A stretch of 64,000 bases of DNA, from the NCBI RefSeq assembly GCF_000620645.1, contig NZ_JIAV01000014.1:310001-374000 (forward strand), read 5' to 3'. The notes under the pieces are model-generated. The model saw nothing but the letters and a program-made list of their open reading frames with translations. It was not told the DNA's origin and made no database searches. Positions 27,147 to 35,201 of this stretch are shown piece after piece. How positions within the stretch are numbered: position 1 is the stretch's first letter; each line of letters begins with the position of its first letter. The stretch is from Nocardioides sp. URHA0032. Lineage in GTDB: Bacteria; Actinomycetota; Actinomycetes; Propionibacteriales; Nocardioidaceae. A program made the translations under genes and the position numbers.

Positions 27147-28619
27147 TCACTTCTCCTTGTCCGAGGGGTCGAGGCTCTGCCAGAGGTGCAGCTGTGCGTA
27201 GGAGCGCCAGGGCGCCCAACCCGCGCTGAGCTGGGTCGCCGTCGCGGGGTCGCGGCCGAGGCCGACGAGCGCGTCGCGGACGCCGACGTCGGTCGGGAGG
27301 AAGACGTCGGGGTGGCCGAGCGCCCGCAGCGCGATGTAGTCGGCCGTCCACGGGCCGATGCCCGGGATGTCCAGGAGCCGCCGGCGCACGTCGTCGCGGT
27401 CCGGGCCGCGGTCGAGCGCCAGCTCGCCACTCGCCAGTGCGGCGCAGAGCGCCACGAGTGCGCGTCCGCGGGCGCGCGGCATCGGCAGGTCCTCGGGGTC
27501 GAGTGCGGCCAGCGTCGCGGCATCCGGGAAGAGGTGGGTCAGACCGTCGACCGGCTGGGGGAGCGGGCGGCCGTGCTCGGCCACCAGCCGGGCGGCGACC
27601 GTGCGCGCGCCGGCGACGCTGACCTGCTGGCCCAGCACCGCGCGGACGGCGATCTCGTGCCCGTCGACGTGGCCGGGGACGCGCAGGCCGGGGTTGGCCC
27701 GGACCAGCGGGCCGATCACGGGGTCGCCGGCGAACGCGTCGGCGACGGCCAACGGGTCACAGTCCGCGTCGAGCATGCGGCGCACCCGCTCCGTCGCCGC
27801 AGTGGTGTCGCGCAGGTCCTCCAGCGTGAACGTCGCGGTCGCGAACGCCGTCAGCCCGGGCTCCTCGACGTCGGGGACCTCGAGCCGGACCGTCCCGGTC
27901 CCGTGCGGAAGGGACAGGGTGCGCGCGTACCAGCCCGGGCCGGCCGCCTCGACGCCCGGCACCGCCCGCGTGGCGAGGAACGCCCGCAGGGCGCTGCCGA
28001 GGTACGGCGTGCGCACGGCCAGTCGCATCGTCACGGTGCCCGTGGCGGGCCGGCCGCCGCGCCGGCCGCGGAGGTCGGTCGGCGACGAGGCGTACACCTC
28101 GCGGATCGTGTCGTTGAACTGTCGGACGCTGGAGAAGCCCGAGGCGAACGCGATGTCGGCGTAGGTCAGCTCGGTGGTCTCGATGAGCACCCGCGCGGTC
28201 TGCGCCCGCCTGGCGCGCGCGAGAGCAAGGGGTCCGGCGCCGAGCTCGGAGGTGAGGATCCGGGTGAGGTGGCGGGGCGTGTAGCCGACCCGGCGGGCCA
28301 GGCCCTCGACGCCGTCGCGGTCGACGACCCCGTCCGCGATCAGCCGCATCGCCCGGCCGGCCGCCGTGGCGGCGACGTCCCAGTCGGGACTGCCGGGCGT
28401 CGCGTCGGGCAGGCAGCGCTTGCAGGCGCGGTAACCAGCGGCTTGGGCGGACGCGGCGCTCGGGTGGAAGGAGACGTTCTGGAACGCCGGTGTGCGCGCC
28501 GGGCAGGACGGACGGCAGTAGATGCCGGTCGTCCGGACCGCGGTGTAGAAGACGCCGTCGAAGCGTCGGTCCCGCGACTTCACCGCTCGGTAGCAGGACT
28601 CCGGGTCGATGCTGGTCAT
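27147..28619 (-). CDS. Ada/AlkA fusion: alkylation sensor-regulator with 3-methyladenine glycosylase
   Basis: A 490-residue three-module protein. Residues 1-75: Ada N-terminal zinc domain with Cys35, Cys39, Cys66 and Cys69, where one Cys accepts methylphosphotriester methyl groups. Residues 85-185: AraC-type helix-turn-helix pair. Residues 200-485: AlkA glycosylase with an HhH motif (DIPGIGPWTADYIALRALGHPD) and catalytic Asp. It lacks the O6-methylguanine domain, which the coupled ogt supplies. Such fusions are known in actinobacteria. CAGGAT lies 6 nt before the ATG, a leaderless arrangement. Confidence 0.95.
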   Translation of the reverse strand: MTSIDPESCYRAVKSRDRRFDGVFYTAVRTTGIYCRPSCPARTPAFQNVSFHPSAASAQAAGYRACKRCLPDATPGSPDWDVAATAAGRAMRLIADGVVDRDGVEGLARRVGYTPRHLTRILTSELGAGPLALARARRAQTARVLIETTELTYADIAFASGFSSVRQFNDTIREVYASSPTDLRGRRGGRPATGTVTMRLAVRTPYLGSALRAFLATRAVPGVEAAGPGWYARTLSLPHGTGTVRLEVPDVEEPGLTAFATATFTLEDLRDTTAATERVRRMLDADCDPLAVADAFAGDPVIGPLVRANPGLRVPGHVDGHEIAVRAVLGQQVSVAGARTVAARLVAEHGRPLPQPVDGLTHLFPDAATLAALDPEDLPMPRARGRALVALCAALASGELALDRGPDRDDVRRRLLDIPGIGPWTADYIALRALGHPDVFLPTDVGVRDALVGLGRDPATATQLSAGWAPWRSYAQLHLWQSLDPSDKEK

Positions 28620-28764
28620 GACCCCATCCTGACCGACGCCACCGACACACTCTGGCGGAAATCGGACACGGCCGCGAGCCTAGCCCGTCTCTCACCCCTG
28701 GGGGGTGTGGTGGAGCCCTCTAGGGTTGACGGAGGATCTCGGGCATCCGGAGAGGAACTCGACC

Positions 28765-29853
28765 TTGCCCCAGGATCGACCGAGCGCCAAGCCGCGGCAC
28801 CGCCTGGCGGTGCTGCGCGTGATCGTCGTCGCCGAGCTCGTGGTGGCGCTGCTGACCGGGGCGGGCGTGGTGTTCGCGTACAACCACGTCGACAAGAAGA
28901 TCGACACCGGGGCCCCGATCGAGCACCTCAAGACCCGGAAGGCGCCACTGCCGTCGGGCGAGCTCAACATCCTGCTGATGGGCACCGACTCCCGCGACTG
29001 CGCCGGGTGCGACATCGACAACGAGGCGGGCGAGGGCGGGTCGGACACCACCATCCTGCTGCACATCGCGGACGGCCGGCGCTCGGCGTACGGCATCTCG
29101 ATCCCGCGCGATGCGCTCGTGGACCGGCCGACCTGCAAGGCCCCGGACGGCACGTCGGTCCCCGCCGCGTCCGACGTGCCGTGGAACGTGGCGTACACCG
29201 TCGGCGGCGCGGCCTGCACGGCTCGCCAGGTCGAGGCGGTCACCGGGGTCTTCGTCGACTCCTACATCACGGTGAACTTCGGCGGCTTCAAGGACATGGT
29301 GGACGCGATCAACGGCGTCGAGGTCTGCATCCCCCAGCCCGTCGACGACAGCGTCGCGCACATCCACTTCGACGCCGGCACCCAGAAGCTCGACGGCGAC
29401 CGGGCGCTGCAGTACGTCCGCGAGCGGCACTCGACCGCGAACTCCGACCTCGGCCGGATGAAGCGCCAGCAGGCGTTCATCGCCTCGATGATCAAGAAGG
29501 TGATGTCCGCCAACACGCTGACCCGACCGGACCGGCTGTACCGGTTCGCGAGCAGCCTCGCGGGCTCCCTGCAGGCGAGCCCCGACCTCGCCAGCGCCGG
29601 CAAGCTGGTGCAGCTCGCGGCATCGCTGCGGCACACCGACCTCGGCCACATCAAGTTCGTCACCGTGCCCACCACGGACTTCCCGATCGGCGACCCGAAC
29701 TGGGGCCGGCTCCAGCTGGCACCCGCCGCGCAGGAGCTCTGGAAGAAGGTCCGGGACGACGAACCGCTCGGCAAGCTCGGCAAGGGCGCCGTGACCGGGA
29801 AGAACCCCAACGGCGGCAAGGCCACGGCCTTCGAGAACGGGCTGTGCGCCTGA
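28765..29853 (+). CDS. LytR-CpsA-Psr family cell-wall ligase
   Basis: Membrane-anchored enzyme predicted to attach polyprenyl-phosphate-linked glycopolymers to peptidoglycan. The TTG start at 28765, preceded by AGAGG, gives 362 residues; a GTG 60 bp earlier is open but lacks an RBS. One transmembrane helix (about 14-36) is followed by the extracellular LCP domain: LLMGTDSRD near 76, the phosphate-binding YGISIPRDA near 112, and ALQYVRERH near 212. Its partner glycopolymer genes are not in the window. Confidence 0.93.
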   Translation: MPQDRPSAKPRHRLAVLRVIVVAELVVALLTGAGVVFAYNHVDKKIDTGAPIEHLKTRKAPLPSGELNILLMGTDSRDCAGCDIDNEAGEGGSDTTILLHIADGRRSAYGISIPRDALVDRPTCKAPDGTSVPAASDVPWNVAYTVGGAACTARQVEAVTGVFVDSYITVNFGGFKDMVDAINGVEVCIPQPVDDSVAHIHFDAGTQKLDGDRALQYVRERHSTANSDLGRMKRQQAFIASMIKKVMSANTLTRPDRLYRFASSLAGSLQASPDLASAGKLVQLAASLRHTDLGHIKFVTVPTTDFPIGDPNWGRLQLAPAAQELWKKVRDDEPLGKLGKGAVTGKNPNGGKATAFENGLCA

Positions 29854-29969
29854 CCGGAACCAGCCGGACCCAGCCGGCACCGGTCGTCGTCCGATCCGAC
29901 CAGCGGCGACCCACCGGCCTGTGCGGCCCGCCAAGCCGACCCGCGCCACCGCGCGCCACAATCATCGCC

Positions 29970-31448
29970 ATGACAACGACGATCCTGCGGGGCGGCCAGG
30001 TCATCGATCCCGCGGCGGCCACGCAGACGGTGGCCGACGTCGTCGTCCGGGACGGCACCGTCACGGAGATCTCGACCGTCCCCGTCCTGGACGCCGGCGC
30101 GACGGTCGTCGACGTCAGCGGCCTCGTCGTCGGTCCCGGCTTCGTCGACCTGCACAGCCACGTGCACTCGATCGCCGGCCAGCGCCTGCAGGCCTTCGAC
30201 GGCGTGACCACCAACCTCGACCTCGAGGCCGGGCTGATGCCCCTTGACCGGGCGTACGCCGAGGCCGCGGCCGCCGGACGGGTGCTGAACTACGGATTCT
30301 CCGCCTCGTGGGCCGACGCCCGCGGGCAGGTCCTGGCCGGGGTGGTCCCCACGGCACGCTTCGACGCCTCGACGGACCTCCTCGGCAACCCCGAGTGGCA
30401 GCGGACGTCCTCCCCCGCCGAGCTGGCGGCGTGGCTGGAGCTGCTGGAGCGCGAGCTCGCCGCCGGCGCCCTCGGGATCGGCGTACTGATCGGCTACGCA
30501 CCTCGCTCGGACCCCGCGGAGTACGTCGCGGTCGCGCGACTCGCCGCGTCCGCCGGGGCTCCCACCTTCACCCACGTCCGAGAGCTGGTGGAGGCCGAGC
30601 CGACCACGCCGGTCGACGGCTCGACGGAGGTCGCGATCGCCGCCGCCGAGACCGGCGCCGCGATGCACCACTGCCACGTGAACAGCACGTCGCGCCGCCA
30701 CGTCGACCGCGTGCTGGGCACCCTGGACGAGGCCCGCGCTGCCGGGTCCCGGGTCACCGTCGAGGCCTACCCCTACGGCATGGGCAGCACCAGCGTCGGG
30801 GCCTTCTTCCTCGCGCCCGACCGCCTGTCCGCCTGGGGCCTGACCCCCTCGAGCATCGTGATGCTCGGGACCGGCGAGCGGATCGCCGACGCACGCCGCC
30901 TGGCCGAGGTCCGTGAGCTCGATCCGGGCGCCACCTGCGTGATCGAGTTCCTCGACGAGCGGGACGAGGCGGACCGGGAGCTGCTCCGGCGCGCCCTCGC
31001 GTTCCCGGACGCGATCGTCGCCAGCGACGCGATGCCGCTGGAGTGGCCGGACCACCGCCACGACACCCGCGAGTGGCCGCTGCCGCCGGGAGCGTCCACC
31101 CACCCGCGCACGGCCGGGACGTTCGCCCGCAGCCTGCGGCTGATGGTGCGCGAGCACGCCCTGTGGACCTGGACCGAGGCGTTCCGTCGCTGCTCCTACC
31201 TGCCGGCCCGGGTCCTCGACGACGTGGCGCCCGCGATGCGGAGCAAGGGGCGCCTCGCACCCGGTGCCGACGCCGACCTGGTCGTGCTCGACCCGGAGGC
31301 GGTCACGGACCGGGCGACCGTCTCGGACCCGACCCGGCCCTCGCACGGCGTCCGCCACCTGATGGTCGGCGGCACCTTCGTGATCCGCGACGGCGCGCTC
31401 GACCTCGCCGCCTACCCCGGCCGCGCGGTGCGCGGCGAGCCGCGCTGA
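29970..31448 (+). CDS. N-acyl-D-amino-acid deacylase-like amidohydrolase
   Basis: A 492-residue amidohydrolase-superfamily protein with the D-aminoacylase layout: N-terminal beta sandwich (TTTILRGGQVIDPA), metal-binding HSH in DLHSHVH near 60, THVRE near 200, HHCHVNS near 230, VEAYPYGMGS near 265, and the catalytic Asp in VASDAMP near 353. CACAAT lies 7 nt before the ATG, so the message is probably leaderless. The substrate could be an N-acyl-D-amino acid or a related amide. Confidence 0.85.
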   Translation: MTTTILRGGQVIDPAAATQTVADVVVRDGTVTEISTVPVLDAGATVVDVSGLVVGPGFVDLHSHVHSIAGQRLQAFDGVTTNLDLEAGLMPLDRAYAEAAAAGRVLNYGFSASWADARGQVLAGVVPTARFDASTDLLGNPEWQRTSSPAELAAWLELLERELAAGALGIGVLIGYAPRSDPAEYVAVARLAASAGAPTFTHVRELVEAEPTTPVDGSTEVAIAAAETGAAMHHCHVNSTSRRHVDRVLGTLDEARAAGSRVTVEAYPYGMGSTSVGAFFLAPDRLSAWGLTPSSIVMLGTGERIADARRLAEVRELDPGATCVIEFLDERDEADRELLRRALAFPDAIVASDAMPLEWPDHRHDTREWPLPPGASTHPRTAGTFARSLRLMVREHALWTWTEAFRRCSYLPARVLDDVAPAMRSKGRLAPGADADLVVLDPEAVTDRATVSDPTRPSHGVRHLMVGGTFVIRDGALDLAAYPGRAVRGEPR

Positions 31449-31465
31449 CCGTACTGGCGATCTCC

Positions 31466-31528
31466 CGTCGAGTGACGGCAACTGGCTGCTTTTCCGGCTG
31501 ATCTGCAGCCAGTTCACGTCACTCGACG
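31466..31528. repeat. 63-bp palindromic element after the amidohydrolase
   Basis: Arms of 24 bp (CGTCGAGTGACG... and ...CGTCACTCGACG) match with two mismatches around a 15-nt loop. It begins 17 bp after the stop codon. It could act as a transcript-end hairpin or be a dispersed REP-type element. No T-run follows. Confidence 0.8.
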
Positions 31529-31593
31529 ATCCATGGCCGACCGCTGCCTGTGAACGCGCGCGCCGTGCCGTACGGCGCGGCACGCCAGCACGC

Positions 31594-31623
31594 AGAAAGG
31601 CCCCGATCCGTGGGACCGGGGCC
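31594..31623 (-). terminator. Intrinsic terminator of tRNA-Glu
   Basis: GGCCCCGGTCCC with GGATCGGGGCC on the minus strand, followed by TTTCT, starting 11 bp past the tRNA 3' end. Confidence 0.85.
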
Positions 31624-31634
31624 TTGTGCCTGTG

Positions 31635-31707
31635 TACCCCCGACCGGATTCGAACCGGCGCTACCGCCTTGAGAGGGCGGCGTGCTAGGCCGCTACACAA
31701 CGGGGGC
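31635..31707 (-). tRNA. tRNA-Glu (anticodon CTC)
   Basis: A 73-nt cloverleaf: acceptor arm GCCCCCG pairing with CGGGGGT (a G-U first pair), anticodon loop CCTCTCA with CTC, T-loop GGTTCGAATCC, discriminator A, no encoded CCA. It has its own terminator and lies about 100 nt beyond tRNA-Gln on the same strand. Confidence 0.95.
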
Positions 31708-31770
31708 ATGTCGCCCAGCTGATGACTCAGCGAGCAACCTGCGAAACTCTAGCGAAAGCCGGAGTTCGCA

Positions 31771-31798
31771 CAAAATCGCGGCCCCTCAGGACCGCGAT
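31771..31798 (-). terminator. Intrinsic terminator of tRNA-Gln
   Basis: ATCGCGG/CCGCGAT stem with TCCTGAGGGG loop on the minus strand, then TTTTG, 5 bp after the tRNA 3' end. It separates the two tRNA transcripts. Confidence 0.8.
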
Positions 31799-31803
31799 CT
31801 TCG

Positions 31804-31875
31804 CTGGGATACTAGGACTCGAACCTAGACTAACTGGACCAGAACCAGTCGTGCTGCCAATTACACCATATCCCA
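31804..31875 (-). tRNA. tRNA-Gln (anticodon CTG)
   Basis: A 72-nt cloverleaf: acceptor TGGGATA with TATCCCA, anticodon stem ACTGG/CCAGT enclosing TTCTGGT with anticodon CTG, T-loop GGTTCGAGTCC, discriminator G as usual for tRNA-Gln. Confidence 0.95.
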
Positions 31876-31930
31876 CTGACTTACTAGTTCATGCCCTCTC
31901 CGCCGAGGCGGTCGGGCACGGTGGAGAACA

Positions 31931-32905
31931 CTACACGCGACCTCTCGGGGCCACCAAAACGCCCGGCCCTGCTGGGGTTTCGGTCATGTTCCGCAGCCGG
32001 ATCCGGCGCGCCACCCACAGCACCAGGGCGAGATACACGAGCGACTGGGTGAGGGTCACGGGGATCGTCCACCAGCTGCCGCCGACGGGATTCAGTGTCG
32101 AGGCCATGTCGCCGAACGCGAGCGCGAGGCCGAACGCGAGCCAGTTGTTGAGCACGTGCATCGCGATGCCTGCCTCGAGCCCTCCGGTGAGGACGACGAG
32201 CAGGCCGGCGACGATGCCGAACGCGAACCGGTCGAAGAACACCGGCGGGCTCTGGGCGCCGTGCGCCGCCGCGAACAGCAGCGCCGGGAACAGCACCGCC
32301 GCCCACGGGCGCCCGCCCCAGCTGCCGAACAGGTTGCCCATCGCCTGGGTGAGGTAGCCGCGGAACGCGTACTCCTCCCCCGCGGCCTGCAGCGGCGTGA
32401 GCAGGACGACCACGAGCAGGAAGTTCCGCGTGGTCGACGTGAAGTCGTTGAGGTGACCGCTGACCTCGGCACTGTCCGCGGACGAGGGCACCAGGGCGGA
32501 CACGAGCAGCGTGGCGAACAGCGACACGAAGGACAGCCCGAAGCAGATCAGCAGCCAGCGCCAGCGGATCCGCGGGACCACCGATGCCAGCCATCCGGGC
32601 CGCAGCCCGTGCAGCACCCGGGTGATCGCCCAGGTCACGGGGATCGCAGAGGCGAGGGCGAGGTTCAGGTACGCCAGCCCGAGCGGCGTCGGGTCGTCGA
32701 GCTCGAGCAGCCGGTCGAGCCCGTCCCCGACGTCCCTGCCGGCGAGCGCGAGCCCGATCGCGAACGGGATCTGCACCAGCACCGGAGCGACCACGACGAA
32801 GCAGGCGATGAGGGCGAGCACGCCGACGATCGGTCGCCAGGCACCTGGCCGACCACCACGCTGGATCAGCGGGTACGACAGGCCCTCGGCCGCTTCCCCG
32901 GGCAT
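31931..32905 (-). CDS. CPBP family intramembrane metalloprotease
   Basis: A 324-residue polytopic protein with about eight hydrophobic spans. The three CPBP (Abi/Rce1-type) motifs are present: EEYAFRGYL (EExxxR) near 190, FAAAHG (FxxxH) near 225, and HVLNNW (HxxxN) near 260, which together bind zinc. It starts 2 nt after the gltX stop and is probably co-transcribed with it. Target unknown. Confidence 0.9.
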   Translation of the reverse strand: MPGEAAEGLSYPLIQRGGRPGAWRPIVGVLALIACFVVVAPVLVQIPFAIGLALAGRDVGDGLDRLLELDDPTPLGLAYLNLALASAIPVTWAITRVLHGLRPGWLASVVPRIRWRWLLICFGLSFVSLFATLLVSALVPSSADSAEVSGHLNDFTSTTRNFLLVVVLLTPLQAAGEEYAFRGYLTQAMGNLFGSWGGRPWAAVLFPALLFAAAHGAQSPPVFFDRFAFGIVAGLLVVLTGGLEAGIAMHVLNNWLAFGLALAFGDMASTLNPVGGSWWTIPVTLTQSLVYLALVLWVARRIRLRNMTETPAGPGVLVAPRGRV

Positions 32906-32907
32906 GG

Positions 32908-34368
32908 TCAGGACAGCGCGCTCTGCAGCCGGCCGAGGCTGCGCTCGCGACCGAGCAGCTCCATCGACTCGAACAGCGGCGGCGAGACCCGGCGACCGGT
33001 GACCGCGACGCGAACGGGTCCGAACGCGTTGCGCGGCTTCAGGCCCAGCTCGTCGACGAGCCTGGCCTGGAGCGCCTCCTGGATGGCGGCGGTGGACCAG
33101 GCCGACAGCCCCGAGAGGACGTCGTACGACGCCCGCACGACCGCCTTGCCGTCGTCGTCCAGCAGCTTCTCGGCGTCGGTGGGGTCGACCGCGAAGTCGG
33201 CGTCGGCGACGAACAGGAAGCCGAGCATGTCCACGGCCTCGGTGAGCTTGTTGATCCGCTCGGCCACCAGCGGCATCGCCTGCTCGAGCAGCTGCGCGTC
33301 CGCGTCGTCGACCGGGTCCGACAGGACGCCGCCGGCCTTGAGGAACGGCAGCACGCGGTCGGTCATCTCCTCCACCGACAGCAGCCGCATGTGGGCGGAG
33401 TTGATGGCCTCGGCCTTCTTGAGGTCGAAGCGGGCCGGGTTCGGGTTCACGTCGGCGATCTCGAACGCCTCGACCATCTCCTCGAGCGAGAAGACGTCGC
33501 GGTCGGCGGCGATCGCCCAGCCCAGCAGGGCCAGGTAGTTGAGCAGCCCCTCGGGCAGGAAGCCCTGGTCGCGGTACGCCAGCGCGTGCGCCTCGGGGTC
33601 GCGCTTGGAGAGCTTCTTGTTCCCCTCGCCCATGACGTACGGCAGGTGGCCGAACTCCGGCGTCACCTTGGCGATGCCGAGCTCCTTGAGCGCGTCGTAC
33701 AGCGCGAGCTGGCGCGGGGTGCTGGAGAGCAGGTCCTCGCCCCGGAGCACGTGGGTGATCTCCATGTAGGCGTCGTCGACGGGGTTGACCAGCGTGTAGA
33801 GCGGGTCGCCGTTCGCGCGGCAGAGCGCGTAGTCGGGGACGAACCGCGCCTCGAACGTCACCTCCCCGCGGACCAGGTCGTTCCAGCCGATCGAGCCGTC
33901 GGGCATCCGGAACCGCACGACCGGCCTGCGCCCCTCGGCCTCGAACGCCGCGCGCTGCTCGGCGGAGAGGTCGCGGCAGAAGCCGTCGTACCCCATCACC
34001 TTCGAGCCGGAGGCCTTGCGTCGCGCCTCGATCTCGTCGTTGGTGCAGAAGCAGTCGTAGGTGTACGACGAGGCGGCCAGCCGCTCGAGTGCGTCGCGGT
34101 AGAGGTCGCCGCGCTCGCTCTGGAAGTACGGCGCGTGCGGACCGCCGACCTCCGGGCCCTCGTCCCAGTCGAGGCCGAGCCAGCGCATCAGGTCGATGAT
34201 CGCGGCGTACGACTCCTGGGTGCTGCGCTCCTTGTCGGTGTCCTCGATGCGCATCACGAACGTGCCGCCGGCGTGCCGCGCGAAGGCCCAGTTGAAGAGG
34301 GCGGTGCGGACCAGGCCGACGTGGGGACTCCCGGTGGGGCTGGGAGCCATGCGGACGCGGACAGTCAT
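32908..34368 (-). CDS. gltX: Glutamate--tRNA ligase
   Basis: Class I aminoacyl-tRNA synthetase charging tRNA-Glu (and possibly tRNA-Gln in organisms using the amidation route). At 486 residues it has the HIGH-equivalent SPTGSPHVG near 10-18, DTDKERS near 43, and [11 protein letters not shown] near 245. Two tRNA genes, one of them tRNA-Glu, lie about 1 kb downstream. It overlaps the FAH gene by 4 bp (ATGA). Confidence 0.96.
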   Translation of the reverse strand: MTVRVRMAPSPTGSPHVGLVRTALFNWAFARHAGGTFVMRIEDTDKERSTQESYAAIIDLMRWLGLDWDEGPEVGGPHAPYFQSERGDLYRDALERLAASSYTYDCFCTNDEIEARRKASGSKVMGYDGFCRDLSAEQRAAFEAEGRRPVVRFRMPDGSIGWNDLVRGEVTFEARFVPDYALCRANGDPLYTLVNPVDDAYMEITHVLRGEDLLSSTPRQLALYDALKELGIAKVTPEFGHLPYVMGEGNKKLSKRDPEAHALAYRDQGFLPEGLLNYLALLGWAIAADRDVFSLEEMVEAFEIADVNPNPARFDLKKAEAINSAHMRLLSVEEMTDRVLPFLKAGGVLSDPVDDADAQLLEQAMPLVAERINKLTEAVDMLGFLFVADADFAVDPTDAEKLLDDDGKAVVRASYDVLSGLSAWSTAAIQEALQARLVDELGLKPRNAFGPVRVAVTGRRVSPPLFESMELLGRERSLGRLQSALS

Positions 34369-35174
34369 CGGGAAGCCACCTTGTTCGTGAGGGTGCCGAG
34401 GCCGGCGATCGAGACCTCGACCTCGTCACCGACCTCCATGGGACCGACACCCTCGGGGGTGCCGGTGAGGATGACGTCGCCGGGCAGCAGCGTCATCACG
34501 CTGGAGACGTGCGCGATCAGCGTCGGGATGTCGAAGATCAGGTCCGCCGTGCTGCCGTCCTGCTTGAGCTCGCCGTTGAGGTGCGTCTGGACCTGCCTGC
34601 CCTCGGCGAAGGCCTGCGGGTCCAGGTCGGTCTCGATCCACGGCCCGAGCGGGCAGAACGAGTCGAAGCCCTTGGCCCGCGTGAACTGCACGTCGCTCTT
34701 CTGCAGGTCCCGCGCGGTGACGTCGTTCCCGATCGTGTAGCCGTGGATCACGTCAGTGGCCTGCTCCGGGGGTACGTCGCGGCAGATCCGGCCGATCACG
34801 ACGGCGAGCTCGCCCTCGTAGTGGAGGTTCCGCGTCTGCGGCGGGTAGAAGATCGGGTCGCCCGGGCCGACCACGCTGGTGTTCGGCTTGAGGAACATCA
34901 GCGGCTCGGCCGGCACGTCGCTGCCCATCTCGGCGGCGTGGGCGGCGTAGTTGCGCCCGATGCCGACCACCTTGCTGCGCGGCAGCACCGGCGCGAGCAG
35001 CCGCACGTCCTCGAGCCGGTGCTCCTGGTCGAGCAGCTTCACGCCGACGTACAGGGGGTCGCCGGCCAGCGCGACGACGATGCTGTCGGGGTCCGGCTGG
35101 CCGAACTGGTCGAGCTCGCCCGTGACCACGCCGTACATCGGGTCCTCGCCGGTGGTGAATCTCGCGATGCGCAC
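34365..35174 (-). CDS. Fumarylacetoacetate hydrolase family protein
   Basis: A 269-residue protein with the FAH catalytic fold: [12 protein letters not shown] near 75, [12 protein letters not shown] near 117 holding metal-binding Glu residues, and [14 protein letters not shown] near 147 with the metal-binding Asp. The family includes hydratases, isomerases and acylpyruvases, so the reaction is uncertain. TAGGCT lies 6 nt before the GTG start. It is translationally coupled to gltX, an arrangement frequent in actinobacteria. Confidence 0.9.
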   Translation of the reverse strand: MRIARFTTGEDPMYGVVTGELDQFGQPDPDSIVVALAGDPLYVGVKLLDQEHRLEDVRLLAPVLPRSKVVGIGRNYAAHAAEMGSDVPAEPLMFLKPNTSVVGPGDPIFYPPQTRNLHYEGELAVVIGRICRDVPPEQATDVIHGYTIGNDVTARDLQKSDVQFTRAKGFDSFCPLGPWIETDLDPQAFAEGRQVQTHLNGELKQDGSTADLIFDIPTLIAHVSSVMTLLPGDVILTGTPEGVGPMEVGDEVEVSIAGLGTLTNKVASR

Positions 35175-35201
35175 CGGACGAGCCTATCGAGCGAGCGTTG
35201 G

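Noticed and set aside
26994..29969. N-terminal extension of the amidohydrolase frame
   Set aside because: The open frame upstream of ATG 29970 is antisense to ogt/ada-alkA and out of frame with the LCP gene; the deacylase fold begins at 29970, after a leaderless-type hexamer.
31594..31875. tRNA genes as an integration (att) site
   Set aside because: No integrase, no direct repeat of a tRNA 3' end nearby and no foreign-looking gene block.
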